Assembly: GCA_028095005.1 (NCBI GenBank)
Contig: CM051459.1
Location: 134,441,657-134,505,656 of the forward strand
Direction: 5' to 3'
Origin: Rhynchospora pubera
Taxonomy: Eukaryota; Streptophyta; Magnoliopsida; Poales; Cyperaceae
DNA: 64,000 nucleotides
Every line of letters begins with the position of its first letter. The first letter of the stretch is position 1. The notes under the pieces were generated by a model, which was not told the origin of the DNA, searched no databases, and worked only from the letters and a program-made list of their open reading frames with translations. Below, piece after piece: positions 24,456 to 36,225 of this stretch. Both the position numbers and the translations under genes were made by a program.

Positions 24456-25423
24456 ACAGCAATATTATAATCATTTTAGGATCCTTTGCATATTGATGCC
24501 AGAGTTAATGCTTTCCTTGGTATGTTTGAGAATACCCTCTATGAAATGTCTGAGGAGGATTTTAAGGTTTGTCCCTTATTTTCAGACTTCTTTTTGCTAA
24601 TTTCTTTGTGGCTTGGTGCTGCTGAAGTAACAGTTTTCAAAATGCAGAGTAATGTAAATGCACTAATTGATCTGAAATTGGAGAAGCACAAGAACTTGAG
24701 AGAAGAAGCTGCTTTCTTTTGGAAAGAGATTTCTGATGGAACACTTCTCTTTGATAGAAAAGAATCTGAGGTGAGTGAGTTTTAACTTTTACATGGATTT
24801 TAATGCCTCATTTCTGAATTGTGACTGGCTTTAGTAAATGCACTCTGCAAGGTACTAGTGAGAGATCTGAACATAAGCATTGGAATTTTATTTAATTTTT
24901 ATTCATTTTTACTTTCTGACTGAATACACATGTTTGCTTTTTTGCTTCTTTTGCTACTCTGGGTTTCTTTTTCCTGACAGAGCAGGCTTCTATTTCTCTA
25001 ATCATAAATGTAAAATTAAGTCCTATATCAGCTTAGTTGGATATAGTGCTGGCTTTTCTGCATTGGTTATAATGACACTTTCCATGGATAAATTCTTTTA
25101 AGTTCATAATACATACCAACAGTTTTTATTAGATAAAATTATGATTTTTTTTTTATTGTCTTAACGAAACATAGGTTGCCGCACTAAGAGAGCTGAAGAA
25201 GGAAGAACTGGTAGAGTTCTTCAATAGCCATGTCAAATTTGATGCACCTCAGAGGAGAAATCTCAGTGTGCAGGTCTATGGTGGGCTCCATTTAACGGAG
25301 TACAAACATGCAATTGACAACCTGCCACCTGGCTCATGCCAAATTACTGATATTTTCAGCTTTAGGAGGTCAAGGCCCCTTTATGGTTCCTTCAAAGGTG
25401 GTGTTGGTCACATGAAACTTTAG
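16234..25423 (+). CDS. Insulin-degrading-enzyme-like zinc metallopeptidase, copy 2 (intact)
   Basis: Intact M16A peptidase of 966 residues (2901 coding nt), the usual length. Exons: 16234-16356, 16582-16657, 16879-16946, 17052-17143, 17613-17686, 17801-17844, 17948-17999, 18103-18225, 18311-18423, 18500-18662, 19361-19453, 19532-19617, 19699-19785, 19889-19992, 20144-20246, 20621-20716, 20801-20990, 21502-21563, 21688-21792, 22197-22398, 22986-23194, 23830-23954, 24310-24361, 24480-24566, 24648-24770, 25175-25423. All phases join. The zinc motif HFLEH spans exons 2/3, and the distal Glu is at the exon 5/6 junction in SEFQKN. The C-terminal half keeps EQLGY and LEKHKNL. Family members degrade small peptides in a closed chamber, and Arabidopsis relatives are peroxisomal. 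The C-terminus is HMKL, which is at best a weak PTS1 (canonical SKL, or PKL in the relative), so peroxisomal location is uncertain. Exon 6 uses an unusual AAAAAG acceptor. Confidence 0.92.
23343..23626. mobile_element. hAT-type MITE 2 in IDE copy 2 intron 21
   Basis: A 284 bp element starting TAGGGGTGTCAAAT and ending ATTGACAGCCCTA. It is flanked by an 8 bp duplication with one mismatch (CAGCCACC at 23335-23342, CTGCCACC at 23627-23634). The interior again consists of GGAACGGAAC-type units in both orientations, as in the element at 1063. Copy 1 lacks it in the matching intron, so it arrived after the IDE duplication. Confidence 0.85.
24423..24454. repeat. (CT)n microsatellite in IDE copy 2 intron 23
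   Basis: About 16 CT units immediately upstream of the exon 24 acceptor. The matching place in copy 1 has only a short CTCTCTC tract, so the array grew after duplication. Confidence 0.9.
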
Positions 25424-26702
25424 TTATTTCATTCGCTGGTTATTTTCTTAAAATAATACAGAAAAATTGTAATAATACACTTAATTAAAATGAGATTCTG
25501 TTTGGTATGAATGATTTGATCTGTGTTGTTCCAAATTTAAGGCTGGGTATTTGATTATTGCTAAGTCTGTAGATGCCTCATTTTGTAAAAATGTCCATAG
25601 TAGATGGTCTAGTGATTGGGTGCTGCCTGGTGGAGTGAGCCCTGTAATACTCGTGCCAGAGCTATGAAGTTTGTATCTTTCTGCTGAGATGTCCGTTTCA
25701 TTTCATGCCAGATAGTTGAATGTTGTGTATGGAAACATCTAGGTTTTATTTGGGCTACACATTGGTCTTCCATTACTTTTTCATTATGGACTAGATATGA
25801 ATGCTTTATTTTGGTGCATCTGGCCAGTACAAGCCATTCTCATTGGATATCTCGCTAATTAATAGCAAGCCATTACTATTTTTGGAGTTAGGCCTCACAT
25901 TGTGCGGAAACTAAAACATCTTGCCTAATTAATAGCATCGGATGATGAGAATAAAATAGGTATGGGAGATTCTGCCGTGAGCACCATTTAAGGCCCGATT
26001 TTTTCAATCAATTTAATCACAACCATTAAAATGTGGAGACGGTTTAAGTGAATGAAAGATTTTGTCCTTCATAAAAACTGTCCGTAAAATTTAACATATA
26101 AAATTTGCGGCCCGACATATAAAACTGTCCGCATGGCAGAATTTGCCGATAGGTATTTCCCTGCGATGTTTCATGTCGTTTTTGTTTTCCTTAAAAGTTG
26201 AAAGTAGGTATTGTTGATAACGAATACAAATGATAAATTATCCTTTTTATGACAATTTTATTGGTTAAATTGCCGGGCTCTCATTTATCTATTTTCCTTC
26301 CCCTTTCTTACGCTAGGTAACAAAAATTTTAAACCTCGCAGTGCCAAATTCCAAGTTTGAGAAATCAAAATTTGGTAATTTGTTTTGAAATTTTATAAAT
26401 ATGTTCTCAACTTTCGGAACTCAAAGATTCGATTCTGACTTTAAAAATACGATATAAATGTCCACATGTTACTAAGGGCAACTTGGCAAGCAACAAACTA
26501 CCATATATCAAAACTTTAACCTAATAAGCAAATATGGGCCAATCATATAGCATCTACATGCCGCACCTAGCATACATCATCACAACTACACAAGATTGAA
26601 TACAACCAAACTATCATATGCTACACCTACTGCAATCTAATAAGCAATACTGAGCCAAATTTAATAGCAACCATATCTAAAATAACATTTAACTACATGA
26701 TA
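25424..26702. other. Intergenic between IDE copy 2 and VPS37
   Basis: AT-rich spacer. The first 100 bases resemble the 3' flank of IDE copy 1. Around 25965-26155 there is a loose inverted pair (AGATTCTGCCGTGAG against GCATGGCAGAATTTGCC) that may be an old MITE. No gene seen. Confidence 0.4.
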
Positions 26703-29102
26703 TTAACACACTGTGGTCTTGGCTGCAAGGAGGAGCAAGGCTCGTCTGTGGTAAGTTGCTCGCTGCTTTTTATACTTTTGCACAAATGCTTGTAACTCGA
26801 TCTCCTTCTCTAGAAGCTTATTGTTTAGTGCCTCAGATTCATCATCTGCTTTTCTCATTGCCTCTGTAGTTTCAACCAGAGTGATTAGAAATGACATTAT
26901 TTCATATAAACTTAAAAAAGAGGGGCTGGGCTTGATAATTCAAACGGAAAGAGGGGCTTTATAAATGCAGTTAATAATCCTAATTAGAATATTGATTACT
27001 ACCATACTCTTTCTTTACTAAATGCACTTAATCCTTATTTATTTTTATATGCTTTTGTATACCATTAGTTTACACATGCATATCAATCCCCCCCCCCCCC
27101 CCCAATACACACACAACCCCCACCAAGAAAAAGATAAAAGAATAACATGACAATTGAGAGTATAGTCATTCCAAAAAAGAGAACTCAAAGAGCTGTTTGG
27201 TTTTATGCAAAATTATTATAAATACCATCTCCCATAATGCTTATAGGGCTTGACAGATAACACCCGAAACTATTATTATTTAATCACCACTTATATACCC
27301 ACTAATTGAGACTTGATTAGGGCAATGAGATAATCCCAGGACTATCTATTGCCTAATATCAACATATGAACAACTGGATCCAAAAATAAAAAGCACCAAG
27401 AACTGAGATACTATGGTCACTAGTCACTACATTTCTGGCAAAAACCATGATAAAAAGAGGTCCATACAACGCACGCCATAATCCAATCATTAATATAAAT
27501 GATAGCAAACTAATAGCTGGACAGATAATTATTACTATACTAATCCTTACCATGCAATTTCTCAAGAAGGGCAGATGCAGAGTGGGACCGTAAAAGTTCT
27601 TCCTTCTGCCTCTCCAAATCAGCCAGTTTCTCCTGAGCTGCTGCTAACTCTGTTGTTCTTATTATAGTGCACTGTGTTTATAAAAAAACATCCAACTAAG
27701 AATTAGCCATGCCCGTACTTGTCCCAAAATAATCTGGCACTCTTAGTTTTTGCAAGAAATCCAACTTTTAGCTATTTGAAAGTAACAAAGAACATTTTTG
27801 AACTAGCATATAGATTCATTTTTAAGTTGGCCTTGACTTTAACAGTAGAGCAATTTTTAAGATAGCACTCAAATATTCTTTGCCTTTACTTCAAAAAATA
27901 AGCATCATCACTGTACTAGTTGCAATGATAACAATGTCTGGGTACTATATAAAAAAAATTACAAAATCCTTATGATCATATTATACCTGATTCCTGAGCT
28001 CCAATATGCGCGGTTCCTTCTCCATGTTCTCTCCTGTCAAATATAGTTAATAGATAGAACCTTAGAAAAGTAAACAGTAATTCAATACATAATATAAAAA
28101 TGAAAATAATAACTTACTGGCACGTTGCACTGCCTCCTTCCTAAGTTCATAAATCACCTAGACATGACAACCAATAAAATGGAACTAAGAAAAATAATTA
28201 ATAGAAAATAGTCTATGTAAAACAGTATCCAAAGGAAATAATCAAGAAAACTATTCCTTCAGTGCTTACACTATTCTGGGTTTTAACTTGTTCAAGTGAA
28301 TTGAAGAAAGATTTATATGCATCATTGTCATTTAAAATTCTGCGCAATTCATCCACACTGCACGCAAACAAGTTCATATTAGCCAGAACTGAACAACAGT
28401 TTTCAATAAAAGAAGTTAGAAAGATATGTCAAATTGTGACCTAATTTCAACTCCAAAATTTCTTTAAAATCAGTAACCAATGATACAAGCATGTAAACAG
28501 CATATACAATGAACAAACTGAGTAAGAAATTGAAGTTCAATTGAAATTACCTTTTATCTTTTAGGTGGGAAATTACAGAAGCAGCCTCACCAGGTGATGG
28601 CTGGCTTTGTGATGAGGGTCGAGCATGATCGTGAGGCCTTTGGTATGACCCACTGGCAGAGGCAGCAGTTGGTGTAGAAGTCCCAGAGTTTGAACCAATA
28701 ACAGATGGAGGGTACCACGACTCGGTACCAATATTTTGGTAATTTTGCTGAGGTGGTGGTTGCTGAGAGCCCCTGCTCATATATGGTTCTTAGGTGAGTA
28801 TTCAGAAAAGCTACTAATTTCATTGTACTATGGGTTGATGGTGACAAACAAAGTTATAATAATATAAACAAAGGCTATTTTTCTACATCCATGATTTTAA
28901 TCCTTTGTCCATTTCAATGTGGTACAGTAGATATTCTTCTATCATTTAACTGAATTTCAAATGTAAAGGCCAAAATGTGATTCCCATCTAGAGAGTATAG
29001 AGATGAGAAATAAATATGGAAGACATTCCATGCTCCAATCCAATTTATGATATTCTGTACTAAAACCCAAACTTACCCAAAAAATGGAATCTTCCAGCTC
29101 AT
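26703..29102 (-). CDS. VPS37: VPS37 homologue, ESCRT-I subunit
   Basis: Seven coding exons on the minus strand: 29102-29077, 28772-28551, 28357-28270, 28157-28118, 28033-27987, 27671-27551, 26863-26703. They total 705 nt, and every junction keeps phase, giving 234 residues. Exon 1 is only 26 nt and encodes MSWKIPFFG. A Ser/Pro/Gln-rich linker (SWYPPS) follows, then the Mod_r/VPS37 coiled-coil domain with KDKSVDELR, ENMEKEPRILELRNQ, IIRTTELAAAQEKL and the conserved tail AFVQKYKKQRATYHRRAL. VPS37 joins TSG101/VPS23 and VPS28 in ESCRT-I and sorts ubiquitinated cargo into multivesicular bodies. Length and exon pattern fit Arabidopsis VPS37-1/2. The start at 29102 is favoured over the ATG at 28780 because the latter lies inside the acceptor region of exon 2. 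Confidence 0.92.
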
Positions 29103-29987
29103 TGGTAATGTACTTAGGTCTGCACAAAAGAAACGTAGCTAAATGTTAGCACAAAACATTCAGCGGATATAAAGCACCAAAGAGAAACATGTTTGTAGTA
29201 CAAAAATTTAAAAATTCAATTCATGTTACTCATCTATATAGGTATCCACCAATATCTATGCATTGTGATTTTACTGAATGATTGGAGCCTATCCCTAATT
29301 AAAAATCAACAAATAAGGGCATATAAGGTTCAACAAGTCAGAATGATATATGTTGTTATGCTGATGCTGATTTAATTTTCTAGTTTTAGAACAAAATCAA
29401 GGGACCCAATTCCTCCAATCATGACTCCGATGACATGATTAAAATTAAAAATTATAAAAGAACTAGGAGTCCAATTTTCCATCTCAGATTATACTTCCTT
29501 CAGAATCCAAAGAAAAAAAAAGCCTTTCCATGGTTTTGTGATAACCAAAAGGGCTACACCTCAACCATTAATAACAATAATATTTATAATTGTGGCACAG
29601 TTGCATAATACTATTCAAAAAAACTATTTAAGGGCTTATCAGAAGATATGGAAAAAGTAATTTAGAGACCTCTACAAGAACAGATGAGCTTTAGTAAGTT
29701 GAACAATCATTATTAGAGTTAAAAAAATTGAAACAAATCTGATATGAATCCCGTCTGTTTCTTCTCTAAGCCCCTTTCCAATGGTTCAAACCTCCAATTC
29801 TCACCTCGAACCCCACCCACCTCTCTTCGAATTCCCTAATTTTATCATTTGGGAGGCAATAATTGATAATTCCTACCTAGGTCACTGGTTTCGCCAACTC
29901 CGCTCGAATCAACTTGATTTGCGTATCTAATAACTACTAGAGATCATAGAAAAAGTAGAATGATTGAAAAGGAATAAAGAATTTCAC

Positions 29988-30110
29988 CTTGTCAGATCGG
30001 AAACGTAAAAACCACGAGAGGTAACGCGCTCGAAGAGAGAAGAGAGAAGAGAGAAGAGGAAAGGCGAACGCGTCGGTGCAGAGAAGAAAGCACAAATTTG
30101 GAGTTAGATG
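29988..30110 (-). promoter_or_regulatory. Probable VPS37 5' untranslated exon
   Basis: On the minus strand a GA/CT-rich segment ends in CAAG|GTGAAA at 29988, a fair splice donor. An acceptor (TGCAG) just precedes ACCTAAGTACATTACC and the ATG at 29102. This gives an intron in the 5' leader. The 5' limit is a guess. Confidence 0.5.
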
Positions 30111-30249
30111 GGAATTTCCCAATTACTAAATATGCGGTTTGGAAATTGGAATTGGAACTGGAACTGCCTAGGAAATTTACGAGGCCCATTTATCAACATT
30201 TGGGCCACTAGTAGGACTAATTCGGCCCATATTGTGTAATATAGTTTAA

Positions 30250-30446
30250 CCTAAATTTTAAAAAATAATATTAAAATAATATAATCCAATAAAATTAATA
30301 TCAATTTAATCAGTTTAATATAAATAGTATCGTAAGATCGGAATCCTGGATTCCGAACGTTAGATCGGATTCCTGGATTCCGATCTAACGTTAGATCGGA
30401 TTCTGGGATTCCGATCTAACGTTAGATCGGAATCTGGAATTCCGAT
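30250..30446 (+). repeat. MULE left terminal inverted repeat with palindromic array
   Basis: The outer 80 bp is AT-rich. The inner part (30331-30446) is a chain of palindromes built from GATCGGAATCC and its complement, joined by AACGTT, with about 38 bp spacing. The same chain appears inverted at 41532-41650. Repeated palindromes inside a TIR could be transposase binding sites. Confidence 0.88.
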
Positions 30447-30453
30447 CTAACCT

Positions 30454-30529
30454 TTATATATATAAGGGGTTTCCGATCTGATTTCGCTGCCGCTCTCGCT
30501 CTCTCGGACGCACTTCTTCGACGAGAACA
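30454..30529 (+). promoter_or_regulatory. TATA box and leader exon driven by the MULE left TIR
   Basis: TTATATATATAAGG at 30454-30467 lies just inside the TIR. A GC-richer leader follows and ends in a strong donor ACA|GTAAGT at 30529/30530. The next plausible acceptor for coding sequence is TTGCAG at 31527. This would place the Plant Mobile Domain gene under the TIR promoter, a common MULE arrangement. Confidence 0.6.
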
Positions 30530-30544
30530 GTAAGTTTTTTTTTT

Positions 30545-30905
30545 ATTAATTTAATTATTTATTTATTTAGTTTATTAGTTTATAATTTAGTTAATTAAAT
30601 AAAAAAATAGGAAAATATTGGAAAAATATTCAAAAAATCTGAAAAAATCAGAAAAAATTTGTATGTAATTTATTAATTATATTGGATATATTTTTTGTCT
30701 TTTTATTTATTTATTCACTACTTAATTATTTATTTATTTAGTTTATTATTTTATAATTTAGTTAATTAAATAAAAAAATAGGAAAATATTGGAAAAATAT
30801 TCAAAAAATCTGAAAAAATCAGAAAAAAATCAGAAAAAATTTGTATGTAATTTATTAATTATATTGGATATATTTTTTTGTCTTTTTATTTGTTTATTCA
30901 CTACT
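30545..30905 (+). repeat. 171 bp tandem duplication in the MULE leader intron
   Basis: Two nearly identical AT-rich units, recognised by the phrase AGGAAAATATTGGAAAAATA at about 30609 and 30780. The spacing is 171 bp. The second unit has a 12 bp internal expansion of TCAGAAAAAA. Confidence 0.8.
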
Positions 30906-31987
30906 TAATTAATTAGAAAAATAGATAATAAATTGTAAAATTATTTTAAAAATACCGAAAAATAAGAAAAATTCATATGAAAATTTATGTGTAATTAATT
31001 TAATTTTTTTTTTTTTGCTTTTAATAATTAAGATTTGGATAATTAAATATGGGAAAAATTAGAAAAATGATAATAATTGATGGTATTAATTAAAAATGTA
31101 GGTAAAAACTTGTTTAGAAGAGAGTCGATTCCTTTCTACTCCAGGTTAGTGAATTGGATAATTATATGTTTATTTTATTAGTGTTTGAATAGAAATGTTT
31201 GTGAATTGCTTGTAGATTGATTGATGGATTGTAAAATTGTGAAATGCAATGATTGTAAAATTGTGAAATGCAATAATTGAATTATTGATTCATTGATACT
31301 TGTGAAATGGTTTGTGAAATGCAATGATTGTAAAATTTGAATGATTTATTCAAATTGGGTTGGGTTGGGTTCAAATTGGAATGAAATTGGGTTGGGTTGG
31401 GTTGGGTTCAAATTGGGTTGAAATTGGGTTCTAATTGGGTTCTGATTTTTTGGAAAACTCTCCCGGTACAGGGGAGATGCTGCCGAAATTTTTATAGATT
31501 TTATACTTTATTAAATTTTAATTGCAGTAACAGTCGAAATGCCACCGCGAAGAAGAATACCAGAGGATCCACGTCGATCCACGAGGCGTCGAGGAGATCC
31601 TGGCGCATCTACATCAGGAGGAGATCCTGACGCTTCTTCATCTGCCCCCCCTGCTGCCCCCCCCCCCCCCCCGTTCCTCTTCCTGCTGATCAGCTTCTGC
31701 ATCTCAGTCAGTCTGAGCTTCGAGGCGTACGAGTAAGTTTTTTTATTTATATAGTTAATTCTTTTTTATATATATATATTTTAATAATATATATAGGAAA
31801 TAATTTTTTTTTAAAAATTATTTAGGGTATAGGGTTTAGGGTTTAAGGAAATAATAAAATTTTTTAATTTATGTAGTTAATTTTTGTATATAGTGAATAG
31901 TATATATAGTAAATAATATGTTTTTTAACTTATTTAGGCGTGGACGCCCGAAATGCATAAGGCAAAAATGATACGAACCGAGGAGGT

Positions 31988-33724
31988 TGATCGGGTGTAG
32001 AACCAAGTATCAAAATAAATAAACCTCGTTTACCGATCTAATCGTTTGCAGAACAGCTCGAGGGTCGAATCCACAGGGACGGTGTTGGAATATCGGTCTT
32101 TTACTTTACTAAACTAGCTAGACGAGTTCAACTTTCTTTTGTGGATTAAAGGTTGAAGGTGAATACAAATCCTAGATCTAATATTAAGACTAAAGCAAGA
32201 ACTAAACAAGATAAAATCAGCAGGTCAAATAATTCTAGGATTTCTGGTTCCAAACGATTCTACCTCTGTCAAAGTTGGAACGGTCCGTTCTAATGGTTGG
32301 AACGGTCCGTTTCAGCCTCTGTCAACGATTGGAACTGGCCGTTCTAGGTCAGACGCCCCCTCTCGGGCGGTCCGTCCTGACCTTGGAACGGTCCGTTCCA
32401 ATGGTTGATACTTGTTTTGTCATCCTACTTAGTTATTTGCTGAGTGTTTTTACGTGAATTGGACCAAACCTAACCTACAGACTTGCGCTCTAACTCTCGT
32501 TCAGGTCAAGTTGTGGGGTTATGTTTGATAAATCCTAAAAACTCCTAAATTTCAACTCTCGTTTCTTGGTTTAGGTGTTTCTAATTGATTTCTGGGTCTT
32601 GGTAAACTCTCAACCTCTCGGTTTGTTGAGTAAAACTTCTAATTATTTGAAGTTTGGTTAAATCCTTTCGGATATCGCCTACCTAATTGATCTAAGTGTT
32701 TGCTTGTTATTGCAGATTGACTTTACTTTGACAATTAAACTAGGCCTTTGTTTAACGCAATAATCAGATTCAAACAGTAACAAATTGCAACAAAAAGATA
32801 GAATAAAATTGCAGAAATCATAAACGCAACTTAACTTAGCAAATAAACAAGTATTCAAACAAAACAAGCAACTAAGTAGAAAGGTTTACAACCATAGCCT
32901 AGAACAATCAACTCAACAACTAAAAGACATCATGCAAAACAAAGAGAAATAGGAAATAAAGGAAGAATAAAACCCAATATGTCCTTGCTTTCTCTTGTAG
33001 GTCGAAATCTTCTATCGAAACGCCTTGTTTCTGCCACAAACCAGTCGATTCGGCGCTGCCACGATCTTGACCTGAGACTTTTCTCTCAAATAGAACTATA
33101 TCTAACCTTAACTTGGATCTGGAATTGAACTTCTCTCTTGTATATCTCAAAAATCCCCTCAAACTATGTTTAAATAGGCATTAGAAATGTGTAGAGATGA
33201 TGGAAATAGCAGAAGGCACGTTCTAGAAGTGCCAGAGATAGATTAGAACCGCCATGACATAATAGAACTCTAAATTTGGCAACTCTTGACTATTTCTGGA
33301 AACTCTGGCGGTTTCTGTTGGGGCGGACCGTTCTAATATGGGACGGGTCGTCCCAATCATCTAGAACGGGCAATCCTGCTGTTTCTGGCAGTTTCGGCTG
33401 GGGCGGACCGTTCTAATTTGGGACGGTCCGTTCCAGAAATTTCAGCACTACGTCCTGTCAGTATTTTGCCCATATCTCCTTCATCCGGACTCCGATTGAG
33501 GTGATTCAAGAACCGTTGGAAAGCTTACAACAAGATCTACATCATTATTGATTCATCTAAGTCATGTTTTTGTCCAAAATCTGCATTAAAGTAGGAATTA
33601 TGGTAGTAACTCATTCTTGACACAAATCATAATTAAAATAACCCTAATTAACCTAACTCAAGTCAAATTGGTTTAGTTTTGAGACAAAATTCTACCAAAA
33701 TATAAGTATAAAATCCTCTCATCA
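31988..33724 (-). repeat. 3' LTR (element orientation)
   Basis: 1737 bp, TG...CA bounded, seemingly identical to 36226-37962. Near 32276-32400 (and the matching part of the other LTR) it carries several copies of the palindrome GGAACGGTCCGTTCC or close variants, and another cluster lies near 33320-33440. Confidence 0.93.
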
Positions 33725-33740
33725 AATTCCCCCAAGCTTA
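33725..33740 (-). other. Polypurine tract of the LTR element
   Basis: Read on the minus strand, AAGCTTGGGGGAATT lies directly before the LTR start TGATGAGAGG. This is the expected plus-strand primer. Confidence 0.8.
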
Positions 33741-36204
33741 AACATTGCTTGTCCCCAAGCAAATATTTATCTTAGAAGAATGGTTTGGCTCTAAACTAAA
33801 ACAATGTCTTGAGGCTTACAAGTTGTGAAGAATTTTAACATGCAACAATATCGTGATTTGATTGAATCATTTAGACAATTTAAATTTTTTTCTAACTGAA
33901 TTGAGTTGTCTCAAATGACCCACGCTTACCCCACGGGTGAAATACTTAGGATGCTTGTAACTATTGCCCATAACTTATCTTATTCAATTCCTAAATTTGT
34001 TGTTTTCAAAGTTTGACAATTGACTTGGCAAAGAGATTCGGAATCGCATCCTACCAACACAAATAACATGTCATAACAATTTATTTCACAACCAAGTCTT
34101 TGAATACTTTAACCGCTTTATTGATTTTCGAAAGCGCATTGGAAGTCGAACTAAAGTGAGGCGAAAAAAGGTACAACTCCTCACCCATTCTATTCCAGAG
34201 TTTTTGGGTTGACACTTTTAAAGTTTGTCCCAGGGCTTAGGACGTTTTTCCCGCGGCGGAGAGGTCAGCCAGATTAGTGTGGATTTTTTTTTTCTATGAG
34301 GTTTTCCTCATTTTTTTTTTCTTTTTTTTTTATCATGAGCTTTTCTGTTTCTTACCCATGATTTATGGAGGTTCTTCTATCCACAATAACCTATAGCTTC
34401 CCGCAATGTCCATGGCAAAGCACCGCTTTTTAGTTCCCTTTTGGATTTTTGCATGTGTTTCTCCTTATTTACAAAGGATGTGTATTTACATCTTCGAATT
34501 TTATTTATTTTAAAAACAGCGGTTGGTTGACTCTAGACTTAGTGTTTATTTCCTTAGTTGACATGCATTTGGGTCGGTAGAATCGATCTTGACAAAGTTT
34601 GGAAATTAATTCAATTGGTGGTTGTCTTGGTTTACCGATTTCTAATTGGTCAAGTCATTTATACTACTTATCTAATCATCAAATTTAAGTCTCAATCAAG
34701 ATAGACTATGATACAATACCTACTCCTTTCCTAAGGTCACAGGGGCTAGTCGATCAATTAGATGACCCACAATTCAAATAAAAAAATTTCTGAAACTCCC
34801 CAAATATTTCATTCAATTCACGATATTAGAACTTGTTAAGCATCTTCCTAACTTACCTAAATGCAAACTATATGAAGTTATAATACAAATTCTATATGAA
34901 TGCAAATTAATAAGCCTAAATGTCATGATGCAAATCCTAGATACAAATTTTCTATTCTCTTCCCCAAGCTTAAAACTTTGCATTGTCCTCGATGCAATGA
35001 AAGCAAAACTTAAAAGAGAGAAAGGAAAAGAAAAACTCATCAAATCAATGTCGAGGTTGTGAAGGGTTGAGTCGAGCAACATAAGCCTTGCTTGCTTTGA
35101 TATGTCAATGCCCTTCAAGGTGCCTTTAGGTTCGTCTCGTTGGAGAAGGTGTGTCTTGCAAGTAGTGGAGTTGGGTGGTTTGGTTTGAGGGTACAAATCA
35201 CATAGGGGTTGGTGTGATGTTACCCTTGGGTTTAGGTTTAGGTGAAGTTTTGGTAATGACTAAGTTGAGCAAAAATTTTTTGGTTCGTCGACTAACCAAT
35301 GAAAACTCGAATTCTAGCCATTGGAGTGGATTAGGTTAGGTCTCAGCTGAATGTCAAACGGTTTGTTTGAGTGTTGGAACAGACCGTTTGGGGTTAGGTT
35401 GAGGTGAATGGTTTGGTTTGGGTATGGAACGAGATGGTTTCTCCGCTGTGTTAAGACTTGTTGGGTTGAGACAATTCATATGCTCCTTCATGGTGTATTC
35501 CCCTAAGCTTGAGCTCTTGCATATGGTACGGCTTTTCATCAACCAGCATTTTTCTTCCATGTGTTGTGATGTTGCGCTGAAGATCAACTGACCTTTTTGA
35601 CCCTTGCATGACTCAAACATTGTGCTTCCAAAAGCTTGTATTTTCATCTAAAATCTAAAACCAATCAACAAAGATTAATGAGTTATAACTAACTAAATCT
35701 AAACTAAACTAAACTAATGAAAGAAGTTAAAATTTTTGGACTTGGGTTGCCTCCCAAGAAGCGCTTGTTTTAGGTCACAAGCTTGACCACCTTGTATTTG
35801 CTCATCTTATCTTCACTTTTCTCCCTCTAGCGCATCATAATTCTCCCAAAAGTGATTGAGCGGCTGCCTTGAAACATGCTTGGCGTGTTCTTCTTTGGAT
35901 GTCATCTTTGTTGGCTCGATGATGATGTGATACTTGGTTTGCAATTTGTTGTCTTCCATCACATCAGTTTTTTCCAAGCACCTTCTTGATGGGTTGCTCA
36001 ATTCTTTGGTGAACTCTTCGTTTATATTGTCGGATGCGACGATCATCTTAGCATCACCTTGTTTGAATTTCTGAAAAGAACAAAACATGGTGATAGAGAA
36101 TATTTTTGGATTTTTAAAGGTAAGATAAAATAAGTAAGATACAAGGATACAAGGGTGTCAAGACTAATTTATTAAAACAAAATACCAATATTCTAGCAAA
36201 CCGT

Positions 36205-36221
36205 CCCCGGCAACGGCGCCA
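36205..36221 (-). other. Primer-binding site, tRNA-Asp type
   Basis: Minus strand TGGCGCCGTTGCCGGGG, 4 bases from the end of the LTR at 36226. It is the complement of the 3' end of plant tRNA-Asp including CCA, as I know that tRNA. Confidence 0.82.
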
Positions 36222-36225
36222 ATTT

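Larger units (their letters stand above)
33725..36225 (-). other. Internal region of the LTR element, no retroviral genes
   Basis: 2501 bp between the LTRs. On the minus strand there are scattered frames of 91-127 codons (36088-35813, 35647-35354, 35196-34813) with no similarity I recognise to gag, protease, RT or integrase. They are probably decayed or non-coding. The phrase CTTGGGAGGCAACCC (minus strand, near 35750), often met in plant Ty3-type internal regions, is present. Confidence 0.7.

Noticed and set aside
32275..32457. Open frame of 60 codons, identical to one at 36513-36695
   Set aside because: It lies in the LTRs, and identity reflects LTR duplication. No codon signal or family match.
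36205..36221. Plus-strand match to the 3' end of a tRNA-Asp gene
   Set aside because: Only the last 17 bases of the tRNA are present and they abut an LTR, so it is a primer-binding site, not a tRNA gene.
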